NCBI GenBank assembly: GCA_028821475.1
Contig: JAPPGB010000050.1
Location: 32,912-86,985 of the forward strand
Source: Spirochaetaceae bacterium
Lineage (GTDB): Bacteria; Spirochaetota; Spirochaetia; SZUA-6; Bin103
Direction of reading: 5' to 3'
DNA: 54,074 nt
A model generated the notes under the pieces. That model did no database searches. It was not told the DNA's origin and saw only the letters and a program-made list of their open reading frames with translations. Positions within the stretch are counted from its first letter, which is position 1, and each line of letters opens with the position of its first letter. A program made the position numbers and the translations under genes. Of the stretch, positions 28,243 to 37,087 are shown one piece after another.

Positions 28243-29781
28243 ATGCGCTATTTCAACACCACCGGACCGGTCGTTGCGGCGGACCACTACTGCATTCCGC
28301 CGCTTGGCCGGGTGAACCTCGAAGAGGTGCTGGCGCTGATCCGGGAGAAGCGCTACTTCGTGATGCACGCGCCGCGGCAGACCGGAAAGACCTCCGCGCT
28401 GCTGGCGCTGCGCAACCTGTTGAACGGCGGGTCCGTGGGCGCCTACCGCTGCGTGTACGTGAACGTCGAGTCCGCCCAGACGGCGCGCGAGCACGTGGAG
28501 CGGGGGATGCGCGCCATCCTTGGATCCCGGGGGACGAGGGCGCGCCGGACCCTCGGGGACGAGTCCCTGGCGAGCACCTGGCCCGGCATTTGACCACGTT
28601 CGGCCCGGAGGGGGCACTGCAGGAAGTGCTGGTGCGCTGGGCGGAGGCCGATCCCCGTCCCGCCGTGTTGCTGATCGACGAGATCGACACGCTGGTCGGC
28701 GACACCCTGATCGCCGTGCTGCGCCAACTGCGCGCCGGCTACGACGAGCGCCCGGGAGGGTTTCCGCAGAGCGTGATCCTGTGCGGCGTGCGTGACGTGC
28801 GCGACTACCGCATCCGCTCCTCCGCGGAGCACACGGTCATCACCGGCGGCAGCGCGTTCAACGTCAAGGCCGCTTCGCTGCGCATCGGGGACTTCTCGGA
28901 GACTGAAGTACGGCGTCTGCTCGCCGAGCACACCGCGGACACCGGCCAGCGTTTCGCGGCAGCGGCGCTGCAGGCAGCGTGGGAGCTGACCGCCGGGCAG
29001 CCGTGGCTGGTCAACGCGCTGGCCCCCGAGGCGGTCCACGCCGCCCGCGAGCGGATCATCCTGCGTCGCGAGACCCACCTGGACCAGCTCACCGACAAGC
29101 TGCAGGAGGAACGCGTGCGGCGGGGTGATCGGACCTTTGCTGAGCGGCGGCGCGGCGGCCCCGACTATCCGCCCCGATGATCTGCAATACGTTCGTGACC
29201 TGGGACTTGTGGCACGCGACAAGCCGGTGCGCATCGCCAACCCCATCTACCGGGAAGTGATCCCGCGCGACCTCACCTGGACTACGCAGGAGTACCTGCC
29301 GCATGACCCGGCGTGGTACCTGGACTCCGAGGGCGGCTTGAACCTGTCCAGGCTGCTGAGCGCGTTTCAGGAGTACTTCAGAGAGCACTCGGAGCACTGG
29401 GTCGAGCGGTTTCAGTATCGGGAGGCGGGTCCGCAATTGCTGCTGCAGGCGTTCCTGCAGCGCATCGTGAAGTCCGGCGTCCGCGTGGAGCGCGAGTACG
29501 GACTGGGGCGGATGCGGACCGACCTGCTGATCGTGTGGCCGGCCGGCGCGCCGCCGGACCGCACCCGCAGGATGGTGATCGAGTGCAAGGTACTGCACGG
29601 CAGCCTGGAGCGCACCATCCGCGACGGGCTGGAGCAGACGCGCGCCTACATGGACCGCTGCGGGGCCGCCGAGGGGCACCTGGTGGTCTTCGACCGTACC
29701 CCCGGCAAGGAATGGCGGGAGAAGCTGTTCCGGCGCCGGGAGGCGGGCGGCGGCGCGCCGGTCACGGTCTGGGGGATGTAG
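28243..29781 (+). pseudogene. AAA-ATPase/PD-(D/E)XK gene with two compensating frameshifts
   Basis: Three successive frames encode one recognisable protein. Part 1 (28243 to about 28590) begins MRYFNTTGP and has Walker A HAPRQTGKTSALLAL. Part 2 (about 28590-29122) has Walker B VLLIDEIDTLVG and LCGVRDVRDYRI. Part 3 (about 29125-29781) has the nuclease core RTDLLIVWP and VIECKVLHG and ends VFDRTPGKEW...VWGM. The first break is a missing base at GGCATTTGA and the second an extra G in a GGGG run. They restore the original frame. Near 29030 about 20 family-typical residues are also missing. Either a recent pseudogene or two homopolymer sequencing errors. Confidence 0.8.
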
Positions 29782-29836
29782 CCGACACGACCGTTTCCCC
29801 AGGACGCGTGGGACTCAGCCCGGCGCTCTACCAAGA

Positions 29837-29874
29837 GCGGCGAGGGCGCCACGCACGGCACTTGCCCTCGCCGC
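29837..29874. terminator. Long hairpin between the AAA pseudogene and the binding-protein remnant
   Basis: Perfect 11-bp arms GCGGCGAGGGC and GCCCTCGCCGC flank a 16-base loop, 56 bp after the AAA gene stop and just beyond the stop of the minus-strand remnant. It could end transcripts from both sides. There is no T run. Confidence 0.5.
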
Positions 29875-29880
29875 AAGCCT

Positions 29881-29996
29881 TCCTACTTGTAGGCCTCGTA
29901 GGCGGCGTTCATGATCTCCAGGTACTCCGGCAGGCCGATCTTGTCGAGTTCGGCCAGGAAGTTGTTCCAGTCGGTGTCGTCGCCTATGTCGAGACG
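29881..29996 (-). pseudogene. 3'-end fragment of a sugar-binding-protein gene (left copy of direct repeat)
   Basis: This encodes the last 38 or so residues of a binding protein (RLDIGDDTDWNNFLAEL and onward to EAYK and a TAG stop at 29883). It differs from the end of the intact gene at 35385 at only 7 of 116 positions. The rest of the gene is absent; beyond 29996 the sequence switches to the restriction endonuclease gene. It marks the left border of the AT-richer island. Confidence 0.9.
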
Positions 29997-30017
29997 TTGT
30001 CACAGCCGATCGTGTCA

Positions 30018-31127
30018 TTACATTCCTGGACGCATGAGTTCCCACAACCGAGTCGGGGCTGCATCTGATCCTCGGTGAAGCGCGACAATGTGGTCCGGCT
30101 CTGACATGAACCAAGCGAAGGATCTCCACGCCAATTGCCCTATCGATCTCTTGACAACCGTTTGGTCGCGATCGGCGTACGCGCTAACGAACGCTACTTG
30201 TTCCTCGGCGAATCCAGCCTCCGTAGCAATTCTCATTAATGCTGTCTGTCTCGCCTCATCCACAGGTCCAGAGGTAGCGACAATCTCCACGAAGACCAGC
30301 AACGATTGAGGTGGGCCGAGATCAACGAGGATCAAGTCCGGAAGATTGCGATCCGTTTGGATCAATAGCCCGATGCTCTGAGCCAACTGGTCATCTCGCG
30401 CGACGACCTGGTTGCGGCTGTCGCTCAACCATACTACGCCTGGCGACGCCAGGAATCGAGGCGCGAATTGTTCGACTACCGATTTTGTAATAACCGAGCT
30501 TGGCCCCGGGTCCATCAATCGTGTCTCCCCATTCGGAAACGCAACTAGCACTTGGTACTTGGAGGCGACTGTGCCATGTTGCAGCAAAGTGACGCGCGTT
30601 AGTGCTCCCCTAGAAAGATTCTCTTCTTGCCAATTCGTGATTGCCTGTTCCAGGTGGTCTCCGACTATAGTGGGATCGAATAAAGACACGAAGTTCCGTG
30701 CGAGTGCGTAGCGTGGGCGCGGAGAAGTAGTCGGCAGATCGCGCCGCTCCTTGACTGCACCCGTACGCACCAATCCACTACGTAGAGTCTCATCACGGAT
30801 CGGTTCACGCGTGTTCGCTGCGTACCATCGGCCTCCGATGTTGGCGGTAGCCGTGCGCATCGACGCATCGCCCCATGTGACTCGCTCTCTACTGTTGGTC
30901 ATGGCTGCCTGGGCATCCGTCATCCGCGTAATCTGATCTGGCCGCAACCAGCGCCCACTGCCCTCTACCGCTCCCACGTACAGCATCACGAACACTGTCT
31001 TCGCCGCCATCTCGCGTGTCACGTAATTGCGGTTCTGGGTTCCTTCCGGGAACACGCTCTCAAGTCGTTCCAGGATCTCTGATACGGGCAAGAGTGGCGG
31101 GAGTTGCACCTTCAATACCCGTTCCAA
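30018..31127 (-). CDS. Type II restriction endonuclease, BsuBI/PstI family
   Basis: A 369-residue protein. The C-terminal half matches the BsuBI/PstI endonuclease family: LPDLILVDLGPPQSLLVFVE, the following IVATSGPVDEARQTALM, FVSAYADRDQTVVKR and LAWRSFAWFMSEPDHI. The N-terminal half (SEILERLESVFPEGTQNRNY, MAAKTVFVMLYVGAVEG) is also of this family's helical type. Known members cut CTGCAG. It follows the methyltransferase gene with a 16-bp overlap, the usual coupled layout of such systems. Length is close to known members, and no frame damage is seen. CTGCAG as target is inferred from family only. Confidence 0.85.
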   Translation of the reverse strand: MERVLKVQLPPLLPVSEILERLESVFPEGTQNRNYVTREMAAKTVFVMLYVGAVEGSGRWLRPDQITRMTDAQAAMTNSRERVTWGDASMRTATANIGGRWYAANTREPIRDETLRSGLVRTGAVKERRDLPTTSPRPRYALARNFVSLFDPTIVGDHLEQAITNWQEENLSRGALTRVTLLQHGTVASKYQVLVAFPNGETRLMDPGPSSVITKSVVEQFAPRFLASPGVVWLSDSRNQVVARDDQLAQSIGLLIQTDRNLPDLILVDLGPPQSLLVFVEIVATSGPVDEARQTALMRIATEAGFAEEQVAFVSAYADRDQTVVKRSIGQLAWRSFAWFMSEPDHIVALHRGSDAAPTRLWELMRPGM

Positions 31128-32947
31128 TATAGGTGCTCTACTGCGTACTCCACTGACTGTCGCCGCGCGCGTGCTCGCACTAACTGTTCGATTTCCTTCA
31201 TCGAATCGGGAGATGGGAGCGGCAACGACTCCAGCTCATAAGCGGATACGGCAACGCTGCCATTAATGCAGCGGAAAAGCTGGTCCACAGCCGCGCTGTT
31301 CAACAAAGCTGCCAAGGCCCCGGGGCTCACACTTGGAGGTGCAACAATCGGACGGATCATGTTGAGGTGGTTTTCGATCACAACCGCGCCGTGTTCACGG
31401 AGAAAAGACATCGGCAGCTCTGCGGCGACTAACCGGCGCCCCTGCTCCTTCGCGGTAGTCCTCTGCAACAGTACGCAGGGAAAGTCGGTCACGACCCAGT
31501 ATTCGTCTGTCTTCGGCTCAAAATACGGCTTGTGGTTCCGTCGCTGAGCTCGGAACTCGAACACACCCTGAGACCGAACGGACTCCGCCCAGATTAGCGG
31601 ATATCGCCCTTCTCCCGGGGTGTCGCGGAGGCTCTTCTTGTGACGATTCCAGACCAGAGGACCCGTGCTCACTCGGTAGCCATAGTCCACTAGTCGGTAG
31701 TGAAGTGCGTCTGCCCGAGCAACCAACTCAGCCTGTGTTTCAGTACGTGGGATGATCCACGGTCGATCAGCACGTTCCGGCAGACGAAATGATCCTGCCT
31801 CAGTAGTTTTGATCGAGCCGTCGGACTCGCAAGAAATGAAGTTGACTTCGCCGCAGCGGCCGCATTCGCCGCGCCGATATGCTGCAAGCATTGTCTCTTG
31901 GAGCACGTCAGCAAAGACACTACTGCGCTTCTCGATGAATGCGATGCTTACCGGTGGAGCCTCCTGACCGAGCAAGCCCCGCAGCGCTTTGAAATACTCC
32001 CCGGACAGGACGCTCGTCGGGGTCACGTATGCGACCACTCCTCCTAGTCGACAAAACCGGAGGGCCAAATCCGTAAACAGGCCATAGAGGTTTGCATGGC
32101 CGAACAGGCTGCGAAGGTATGTCGCGCGCATTTGTGGAGACAGCGTGGCGCGGCCGTATGGTGGATTTCCAACGACGAGATCGAACCCCTCGACATCGGG
32201 GGCCTGTTCGAGACTGTGGCATACTCGCACCACGTTTGGAAGTCGCCGCCCAGCGCTCTGGCAGAGGTCGTAGAGCGTGACCTCAAGAAACACCTGCGAC
32301 ATCCACGCGGCGAACGGGTCGATCTCGAATCCGTGCAACCGTCTCACGATCTCCTTCAGAGCATCCTCGGCGCTATAGTCCTGCAGATTCGCCACCATGC
32401 GCAGCGCCACCGGGGACAGAAAAGCGCCTCCGCCACAAGCCGGATCAAGCACGCGCGCAGATCGCCAGTCCACTCCAGCCTCCGTCGCCATGTCGAGCAA
32501 CTGCTCGCACAACGACGGAGGCGTGTAGTATGCGCCGAGCTTTGCCCGCAGACCCTCCGGCATCACTCCAGTGTACAGTAGCCCGATCGTATAGCTCGCG
32601 TCGCTCACATCCATCCTTGCGGCGCACGCCCCGATGTTCAGCGCCACTTCCTCTGCGGCCAGCGGCAAGGAGGCTACATAGACATCGGACGGGGCTTTGC
32701 ACAGAGACCAGTCGCGGGTGGCGCCGTGTATCTCACTCCAATACGCACCCACAGCCGCCGACACCATCCCGCGGGCGAAGCCTAACCGCTCCTGAGTTCC
32801 TACCGACCCCGCGTGACCGCGGGCACTCAGAAGCGCTTCCTGCACGGTCATCGGCACCGATCCGTTCGCAACCGCAAGATCACGATGGCCAGTCATTGGT
32901 GCCACCCGTCCCCACGGTAACGTCCAGGAACTCCCTCCATCGGTCAT
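31112..32947 (-). CDS. Type II DNA adenine methyltransferase, partner of the BsuBI/PstI-type enzyme
   Basis: A 611-residue N6-adenine methyltransferase. The SAM-binding motif is VLDPACGGGAFLSP near residue 170, and the catalytic NPPYG lies near residue 270. A VVAYVTPTSVLSGEYFKALR segment follows, then a C-terminal target-recognition region to the end. It would protect host DNA from the endonuclease encoded downstream. The start is uncertain: ATG 32947 gives the longest frame, but ATGs at 32896 and 32851 are possible, and none has a good ribosome site. A promoter with a perfect TATAAT lies about 95 bp upstream. Confidence 0.85.
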   Translation of the reverse strand: MTDGGSSWTLPWGRVAPMTGHRDLAVANGSVPMTVQEALLSARGHAGSVGTQERLGFARGMVSAAVGAYWSEIHGATRDWSLCKAPSDVYVASLPLAAEEVALNIGACAARMDVSDASYTIGLLYTGVMPEGLRAKLGAYYTPPSLCEQLLDMATEAGVDWRSARVLDPACGGGAFLSPVALRMVANLQDYSAEDALKEIVRRLHGFEIDPFAAWMSQVFLEVTLYDLCQSAGRRLPNVVRVCHSLEQAPDVEGFDLVVGNPPYGRATLSPQMRATYLRSLFGHANLYGLFTDLALRFCRLGGVVAYVTPTSVLSGEYFKALRGLLGQEAPPVSIAFIEKRSSVFADVLQETMLAAYRRGECGRCGEVNFISCESDGSIKTTEAGSFRLPERADRPWIIPRTETQAELVARADALHYRLVDYGYRVSTGPLVWNRHKKSLRDTPGEGRYPLIWAESVRSQGVFEFRAQRRNHKPYFEPKTDEYWVVTDFPCVLLQRTTAKEQGRRLVAAELPMSFLREHGAVVIENHLNMIRPIVAPPSVSPGALAALLNSAAVDQLFRCINGSVAVSAYELESLPLPSPDSMKEIEQLVRARARRQSVEYAVEHLYWNGY

Positions 32948-33041
32948 CCTTGGGCATCGGTCAGGTCATCCGGGCGACGTGCCGGGAGCAGAGCTTGACC
33001 ATGTCTCGGCACACACCGTTTCAAAGTACATTCGGACTCGT

Positions 33042-33071
33042 ATTATACGCGCAACCGACGGTCCTGGCGAA
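33042..33071 (-). promoter_or_regulatory. Probable promoter of the restriction-modification genes
   Basis: A perfect TATAAT (33042-33047, minus strand) has a weaker TTCGCC box 18 bp upstream (33066-33071). The start site would be near 33035, giving a leader of about 90 bases before the methyltransferase gene. I see no controller-protein gene. Confidence 0.5.
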
Positions 33072-33324
33072 CCGGGTGGCGGAGTGCTCGCGGGGCCACT
33101 CCACGCTGAATGACTCATGATCTGAGTGGGAGGCTGGCTATTTCGTGCGTGGTCTGAAATCAAGCAGGCATGAATTCGTTGCGCGACCCTACGGCGGCGG
33201 GATCTGATTCTCCCGGCTTCGGTCAGGGCGGTGACCGCGCGGCTGGCGCGGCCCGACGAGCGGCGCGGCTGGGGTGCACGCATGGCCGGGCATCACCCAC
33301 TGGGTTCCGGCGGATTCGCCAGGA

Positions 33325-33575
33325 GCGCTACTCAACGATGCGCTGGTCCGATCGTCGACGAGCCCACCTCGTCTGTGGACGGCGAGACCGAAGCCTGATC
33401 CAGGAGGCGATGAGCGGCTGATATCCGGACTTACTGCCATGGAATCGCCCACCGCTGTTCCACCATCGAACGCGCCGAATGCGTGCTGGTGCTGCAAGCG
33501 AGCCGGGTCATCCTGAGCGGCACCGCCGTCGACCTGTTGGCCAACGCCTGCCGCTACCGCCGCCTGATGAACGTC
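33325..33575 (+). pseudogene. Decayed ATPase end of an ABC exporter
   Basis: Pieces in broken frames encode IVDEPTSSVDGETEA, LIQEAMSG, then IAHRCSTIERAECVLVLQ and SGTAVDLLANACRYRRLM. They match in order the Walker B to C-terminal part of the exporter at 24007-25824 (ILDEATSSVDAETEA through GLLADGSRYRSLV). A one-base loss precedes Walker B, another follows the ETEA codons, and a stop and foreign bases split the middle. It is clearly not functional. The flanking stretches 32948-33324 and 33576-33782 hold no gene I can support. Confidence 0.8.
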
Positions 33576-33782
33576 TCGTCAGCGTCACTGTGCCCGCGTC
33601 ACACGCACGGATGATCGAAATGGGCGCGGCCACTGGGTTGTCAGTCCTCAGGAAATGACGTGGCCGCTCCACGCCGCGGCATGTACGCCTGCTCTAGTTG
33701 TAGTCGACTTTACCAGCCAATGGTGCACGCGCCACGGAAACGACACTCATCATGGACGACGATTGGCGACCGCCGTCACGCA

Positions 33783-35285
33783 TCACTGGCCCAACTCACT
33801 CCAGCTATTGTGTTCAATCGCGCGTTGCGTTACTGCTTTCGCTGCTTCGTCGAGTCCAGGGAAGAGAGTCTCACGCGAGATATTCAGCAGACGCAGTTCG
33901 TTCAGAATATGAAGTTTGACATCGTTCGGAACCTCCAGTGTGAAGTGATCGTAAACCGGTATATCAGAATTACAATCCAGAACTTGGCAACGTTCAAACC
34001 GTTCGTGAAATGCCGAAATCAGGAACGCGCCGGACTGCGCTCGGACCCGTTCGAATGATTGTTGCGGCTCAACAACAAACACGCGGAAGAAATCTCGAGG
34101 ATCGATTCGCTCCTCGAAATCGGGCTTCTCCTGACGGATTAGACGGTACAGACGGCCCATGGCATGCTTGTAGATGTATTGGTACCGAGGCCTAAGCTCT
34201 CGCGCCTTGATATCCTCTCCCGTCCAACCAACGAGTATGTTCTGATCAGCACGTGAGAGCTTGGCAAAATTGGTTATGATGGAAATGGTGTCGCTATTAA
34301 ATGCCTTAACCAGTTCTCGAGGGACTGAGAAGACATGCAACCGACCGGTCACGCCGTCAGACACGCAGGTGGAAAATAGAGCCACAAGAGGATTTTTCGT
34401 GACGTCCAGCAGTCGAGTCTTGAGGCCGTGGTGTTGCCCGAGAACCCATTGAGCAAGAGCTGACTTCGCGTCGCTGAAGTCATCTGGTCTCCGCGAAATG
34501 AGGTCAACGAGCATCTCTCCCTCCTTGTCGCGAAGACTCAATCTGGGTTCTGTCGCACAGCGCATCACGGATGGCCGCAGTTTCCATCTGTTGGTGCACT
34601 CGCCTCGAAAAAAGAGTAGACTATCGGTGTGGAGTTCTTCGACTTCCGCACACTGTTCGATAAGATCCGCAACCTGACAGATTTGCTTATTCGCGCCTGC
34701 GGAAGCATCTGACTTGGATACTTCCGGCTTACCTGGGAACAGCTTTGCCTGCCAAGGTCGCGACCACGATAGGTCTGTGCCAATAAGGTCAGATGCAGTG
34801 AAATCCGCGCCCTTCAGCGTCGCGCAACTGAGCGAGGCACCGCGAAAAAAAGAGAGGTTCATTTCCGTATCGGTGAGATCAGCTTGGAATAGATTAGCCC
34901 CACGGAAAGAAGTGCTTCCAGTCTCTATACCGCGGAAGCTCGTACCACTTAGATCGGCGTTGTTCAAACTTGTGCCCAGGAGACTCGCGCCGTCAAGTTT
35001 CGAGTTTTGGAGCTGAGCGTTTTGCAGGTTAGCTGACCATAGGTTGGCTTGCCTCAGGTCGGCGCCGTGGCGCGAATTCCAGAGACGAGAGTCACGGAGA
35101 TTGGCCCTGCTAAGATTGATTCGTGAAAGAGGGATGGAGCCGTCCTCACTGAGTTTCCCCGCACTTCGAAACTCCTCGTAGAGGTCCGCACCTTCAAAGT
35201 CAGGGTTGAAGGCGTGCCGCTCACGCCTTCGATTCCAGCTCTCCACGCCTTCGAGTAACCAACGGAGGTGATCGGGGTTAGCCAT
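33783..35285 (-). CDS. Pentapeptide-repeat / FRG-domain fusion protein
   Basis: A 500-residue protein. Residues about 52-175 form pentapeptide repeats (many A-D/N-L-x-x units such as ANLRD, ADLRQ, ANLWS, ADLSG, ANLFQ), which predict a right-handed quadrilateral helix able to mimic DNA. Residues about 222-440 form an FRG domain: the name-giving motif LFFRGE at 224-229 with WKLRPSVMR, and the QHHGLKTRLLDVTKNPL box at 284-300. The domain has no settled activity, but FRG proteins recur in phage-defence neighbourhoods. It stands alone on the minus strand of the AT-richer island, beside a restriction-modification system. No damage is visible. Confidence 0.85.
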   Translation of the reverse strand: MANPDHLRWLLEGVESWNRRRERHAFNPDFEGADLYEEFRSAGKLSEDGSIPLSRINLSRANLRDSRLWNSRHGADLRQANLWSANLQNAQLQNSKLDGASLLGTSLNNADLSGTSFRGIETGSTSFRGANLFQADLTDTEMNLSFFRGASLSCATLKGADFTASDLIGTDLSWSRPWQAKLFPGKPEVSKSDASAGANKQICQVADLIEQCAEVEELHTDSLLFFRGECTNRWKLRPSVMRCATEPRLSLRDKEGEMLVDLISRRPDDFSDAKSALAQWVLGQHHGLKTRLLDVTKNPLVALFSTCVSDGVTGRLHVFSVPRELVKAFNSDTISIITNFAKLSRADQNILVGWTGEDIKARELRPRYQYIYKHAMGRLYRLIRQEKPDFEERIDPRDFFRVFVVEPQQSFERVRAQSGAFLISAFHERFERCQVLDCNSDIPVYDHFTLEVPNDVKLHILNELRLLNISRETLFPGLDEAAKAVTQRAIEHNSWSELGQ

Positions 35286-35345
35286 GAGTCATCTTACAAT
35301 CCACAGACAACGGGGCCAGCCCGATGCGTGATGCTTAGGGTGACC

Positions 35346-35373
35346 GGCGGGGACGTGGTTGTTCGCCCCCGCC
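35346..35373 (-). terminator. Hairpin downstream of ABC importer operon 2
   Basis: Arms GGCGGGG and CCCCGCC pair around a 14-base loop, 12 bp after the binding-protein stop. There is no T run, so it is a weak terminator candidate. Confidence 0.35.
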
Positions 35374-35382
35374 GCGAAGCCC

Positions 35383-35498
35383 TCCTACTTGTATGCCTCG
35401 TAGGCGGCGTTCATGATTTCCAGGTACTCCGGCAGGCCGATCTTGTCGAGTTCGGCCAGGAAGTTGTTCCAGTCGTTGTCGTCGTTGATATCGAGACG
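35383..35498. repeat. Right copy of the 116-bp direct repeat (intact gene end)
   Basis: It matches 29881-29996 in the same orientation with 7 differences. Four of these cluster near the edge farthest from the gene stop. This copy is part of the intact binding-protein gene. Confidence 0.9.
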
Positions 35499-37049
35499 GC
35501 CGGTCACGAACTTGGCGGCCGACTCGTAGACGAACTCGTTCACCACCGAGCGGATGTCGGAGACGGTCTTGGCGTCCTCGACGCCGAGCGCCATGCGCGG
35601 CACCCACACCTCGGGGATGTGGTCGTAGTACACGTGCGAGGAGTCGATCAGGAAGCCCTCGTAGTTGAACTCCTCGGGATCGCCGCTGGAGCCGCCGAAC
35701 AGGTCGGCGGGCATGAAGAACGGTGACGAGTGGATCCACGCCTGGGTCTGCTGCGGCTCCAGGAACACCGCGTCGGCGCCCAGGTTGGTGTGCACCGCCG
35801 GCTTGCCGTTGATGCCGATCTCGCCCGGCTCCGCCCAGCGCCAGTCGACGCCGAACACGCCCCACCAGTTGCGCACCGACGCCTCGCGCGAGTACATGAA
35901 GTCGATCCACTTGTAGATCGCCTCCGGGTTGTCGGCGTCCTTGGTGATGGCGGCGCTGTCGTGCACCTTGGGTCCGGGCGGGAAGTAGCCGGCGCTCACG
36001 TGGCCGTCCGGTCCGCGCAGCGGCGGCACCACCCGGAAGTCGCCGGAGCCGCCCTCGTAGCCGCCCCGCCAGGCGCCCAGCATGCCGCGGTGGCCGACCG
36101 TGCCGGCGCCGATCCGCGGCGGGTCGCCTTCCACCAGCGGCGCCAGCGCCGACCGGTCGCGCACGAACATCTCCTCGTCGATCAGGCCCTCGGCGAACAG
36201 GCTGTGCACGTAGCGCATGCCCTCGCGCCACTCGGGCTGCGTGAAGGCGGCCACGATCTGGCCGTCCTGGACGTTGAGCATGTCGCTGTCGTCGGTGTAC
36301 AGGAACGCGTTCAGCAGGAACGGCCACGGGCGCGTGTGCCAACTGTTGGCGAATCCGGACAGCGGCAGCTCGTCGGCGACCCCGTTGCCGTTGGGATCCT
36401 GGGTCTTGAACGCGCGCAGCACCTCGCGCAGCTCCTCGGTGGTAGTCGGAATCTCCAGGCCGAGCTTGTCCAGCCACACCTGGTTGATCCACATCTTCTG
36501 CGCCACGCCGCAGTGGTAGCACTCCTCGTAGGCGGTGAGCACGTACACGTTGCCGTCCGGCCCGGCGCTCTCCTTGAGGAAGTTGGGCGCCGCGGCGACC
36601 ACGTCCTTGATGTAGAATCCGTGCTCTTCGATGATGTCATTCAGCGGGATGAACAGCCCCTGCGAGCCGTACAGGTGCTTCTCGTCGTGGGTGATGTTCA
36701 TGCCCATCATCATGTCGGGCAACTCGGCGCCACTGTTCATGACCAGGGTGAACTTCGCCTTGGCGTCCTCGGAGCTGTTGACCGCGTCCCACTCCCAGTG
36801 GATGTTGGTCTGCTCCTCCATCCACTTGGTCATCTCGTTGGCCTCGAAGTCGACGATGGTGCGCGTGTAGGACACGAACGCCGTCATGGTGACCTTCTCC
36901 TCGAAGATCGGCACCACCCCGGGCGGCGACAGCTCGCCCATGGCGACGGCTGCTTCCTCCTCGCCACTGGCAAACGCGGCCGTGGCTCCGGCCGCCGCCA
37001 GCATCAGCGCCAGCAGCAGCACGAGCGAATTACGAACGGTACAGGTCAT
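35385..37049 (-). CDS. Extracellular sugar-binding protein of ABC importer 2
   Basis: A 554-residue periplasmic binding protein of the LplA/YtcQ group. The signal peptide at 1-28 (ending GATAAFASGEEE) has no lipobox Cys. FASGEEE-type leader ends are common in spirochaetes. The mature part has VTMTAFVSYTRTIVDF near its start and ELPDMMMGMNITHDEKH. The ATG at 37049 has GGAGGAGG at good spacing. It is the last gene of an operon in which both permeases come first, the reverse of importer 1. The final 38 codons are repeated at 29883. Confidence 0.92.
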   Translation of the reverse strand: MTCTVRNSLVLLLALMLAAAGATAAFASGEEEAAVAMGELSPPGVVPIFEEKVTMTAFVSYTRTIVDFEANEMTKWMEEQTNIHWEWDAVNSSEDAKAKFTLVMNSGAELPDMMMGMNITHDEKHLYGSQGLFIPLNDIIEEHGFYIKDVVAAAPNFLKESAGPDGNVYVLTAYEECYHCGVAQKMWINQVWLDKLGLEIPTTTEELREVLRAFKTQDPNGNGVADELPLSGFANSWHTRPWPFLLNAFLYTDDSDMLNVQDGQIVAAFTQPEWREGMRYVHSLFAEGLIDEEMFVRDRSALAPLVEGDPPRIGAGTVGHRGMLGAWRGGYEGGSGDFRVVPPLRGPDGHVSAGYFPPGPKVHDSAAITKDADNPEAIYKWIDFMYSREASVRNWWGVFGVDWRWAEPGEIGINGKPAVHTNLGADAVFLEPQQTQAWIHSSPFFMPADLFGGSSGDPEEFNYEGFLIDSSHVYYDHIPEVWVPRMALGVEDAKTVSDIRSVVNEFVYESAAKFVTGRLDINDDNDWNNFLAELDKIGLPEYLEIMNAAYEAYK

Positions 37050-37087
37050 TTTCGACCTCCTCCTTGAAATGTGCGGGATGGAGAGGC

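Larger units (their letters stand above)
29881..35498. other. AT-richer accessory island bracketed by direct repeats
   Basis: The 5.4 kb between the two copies of the binding-protein gene end is visibly richer in A+T than its flanks. It holds a type II restriction-modification pair, an exporter remnant and a pentapeptide/FRG gene. The arrangement fits insertion at the 3' end of a gene, with the incoming DNA restoring that end. I see no integrase, transposase or terminal inverted repeats, so the mechanism is unknown. Confidence 0.55.

Noticed and set aside
28560-29130. Programmed frameshifting in the AAA/PD-(D/E)XK gene
   Set aside because: There is no slippery heptamer of the usual type at either break, two separate shifts would be needed, and family-typical residues are missing between them. 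Decay or sequencing error is simpler.
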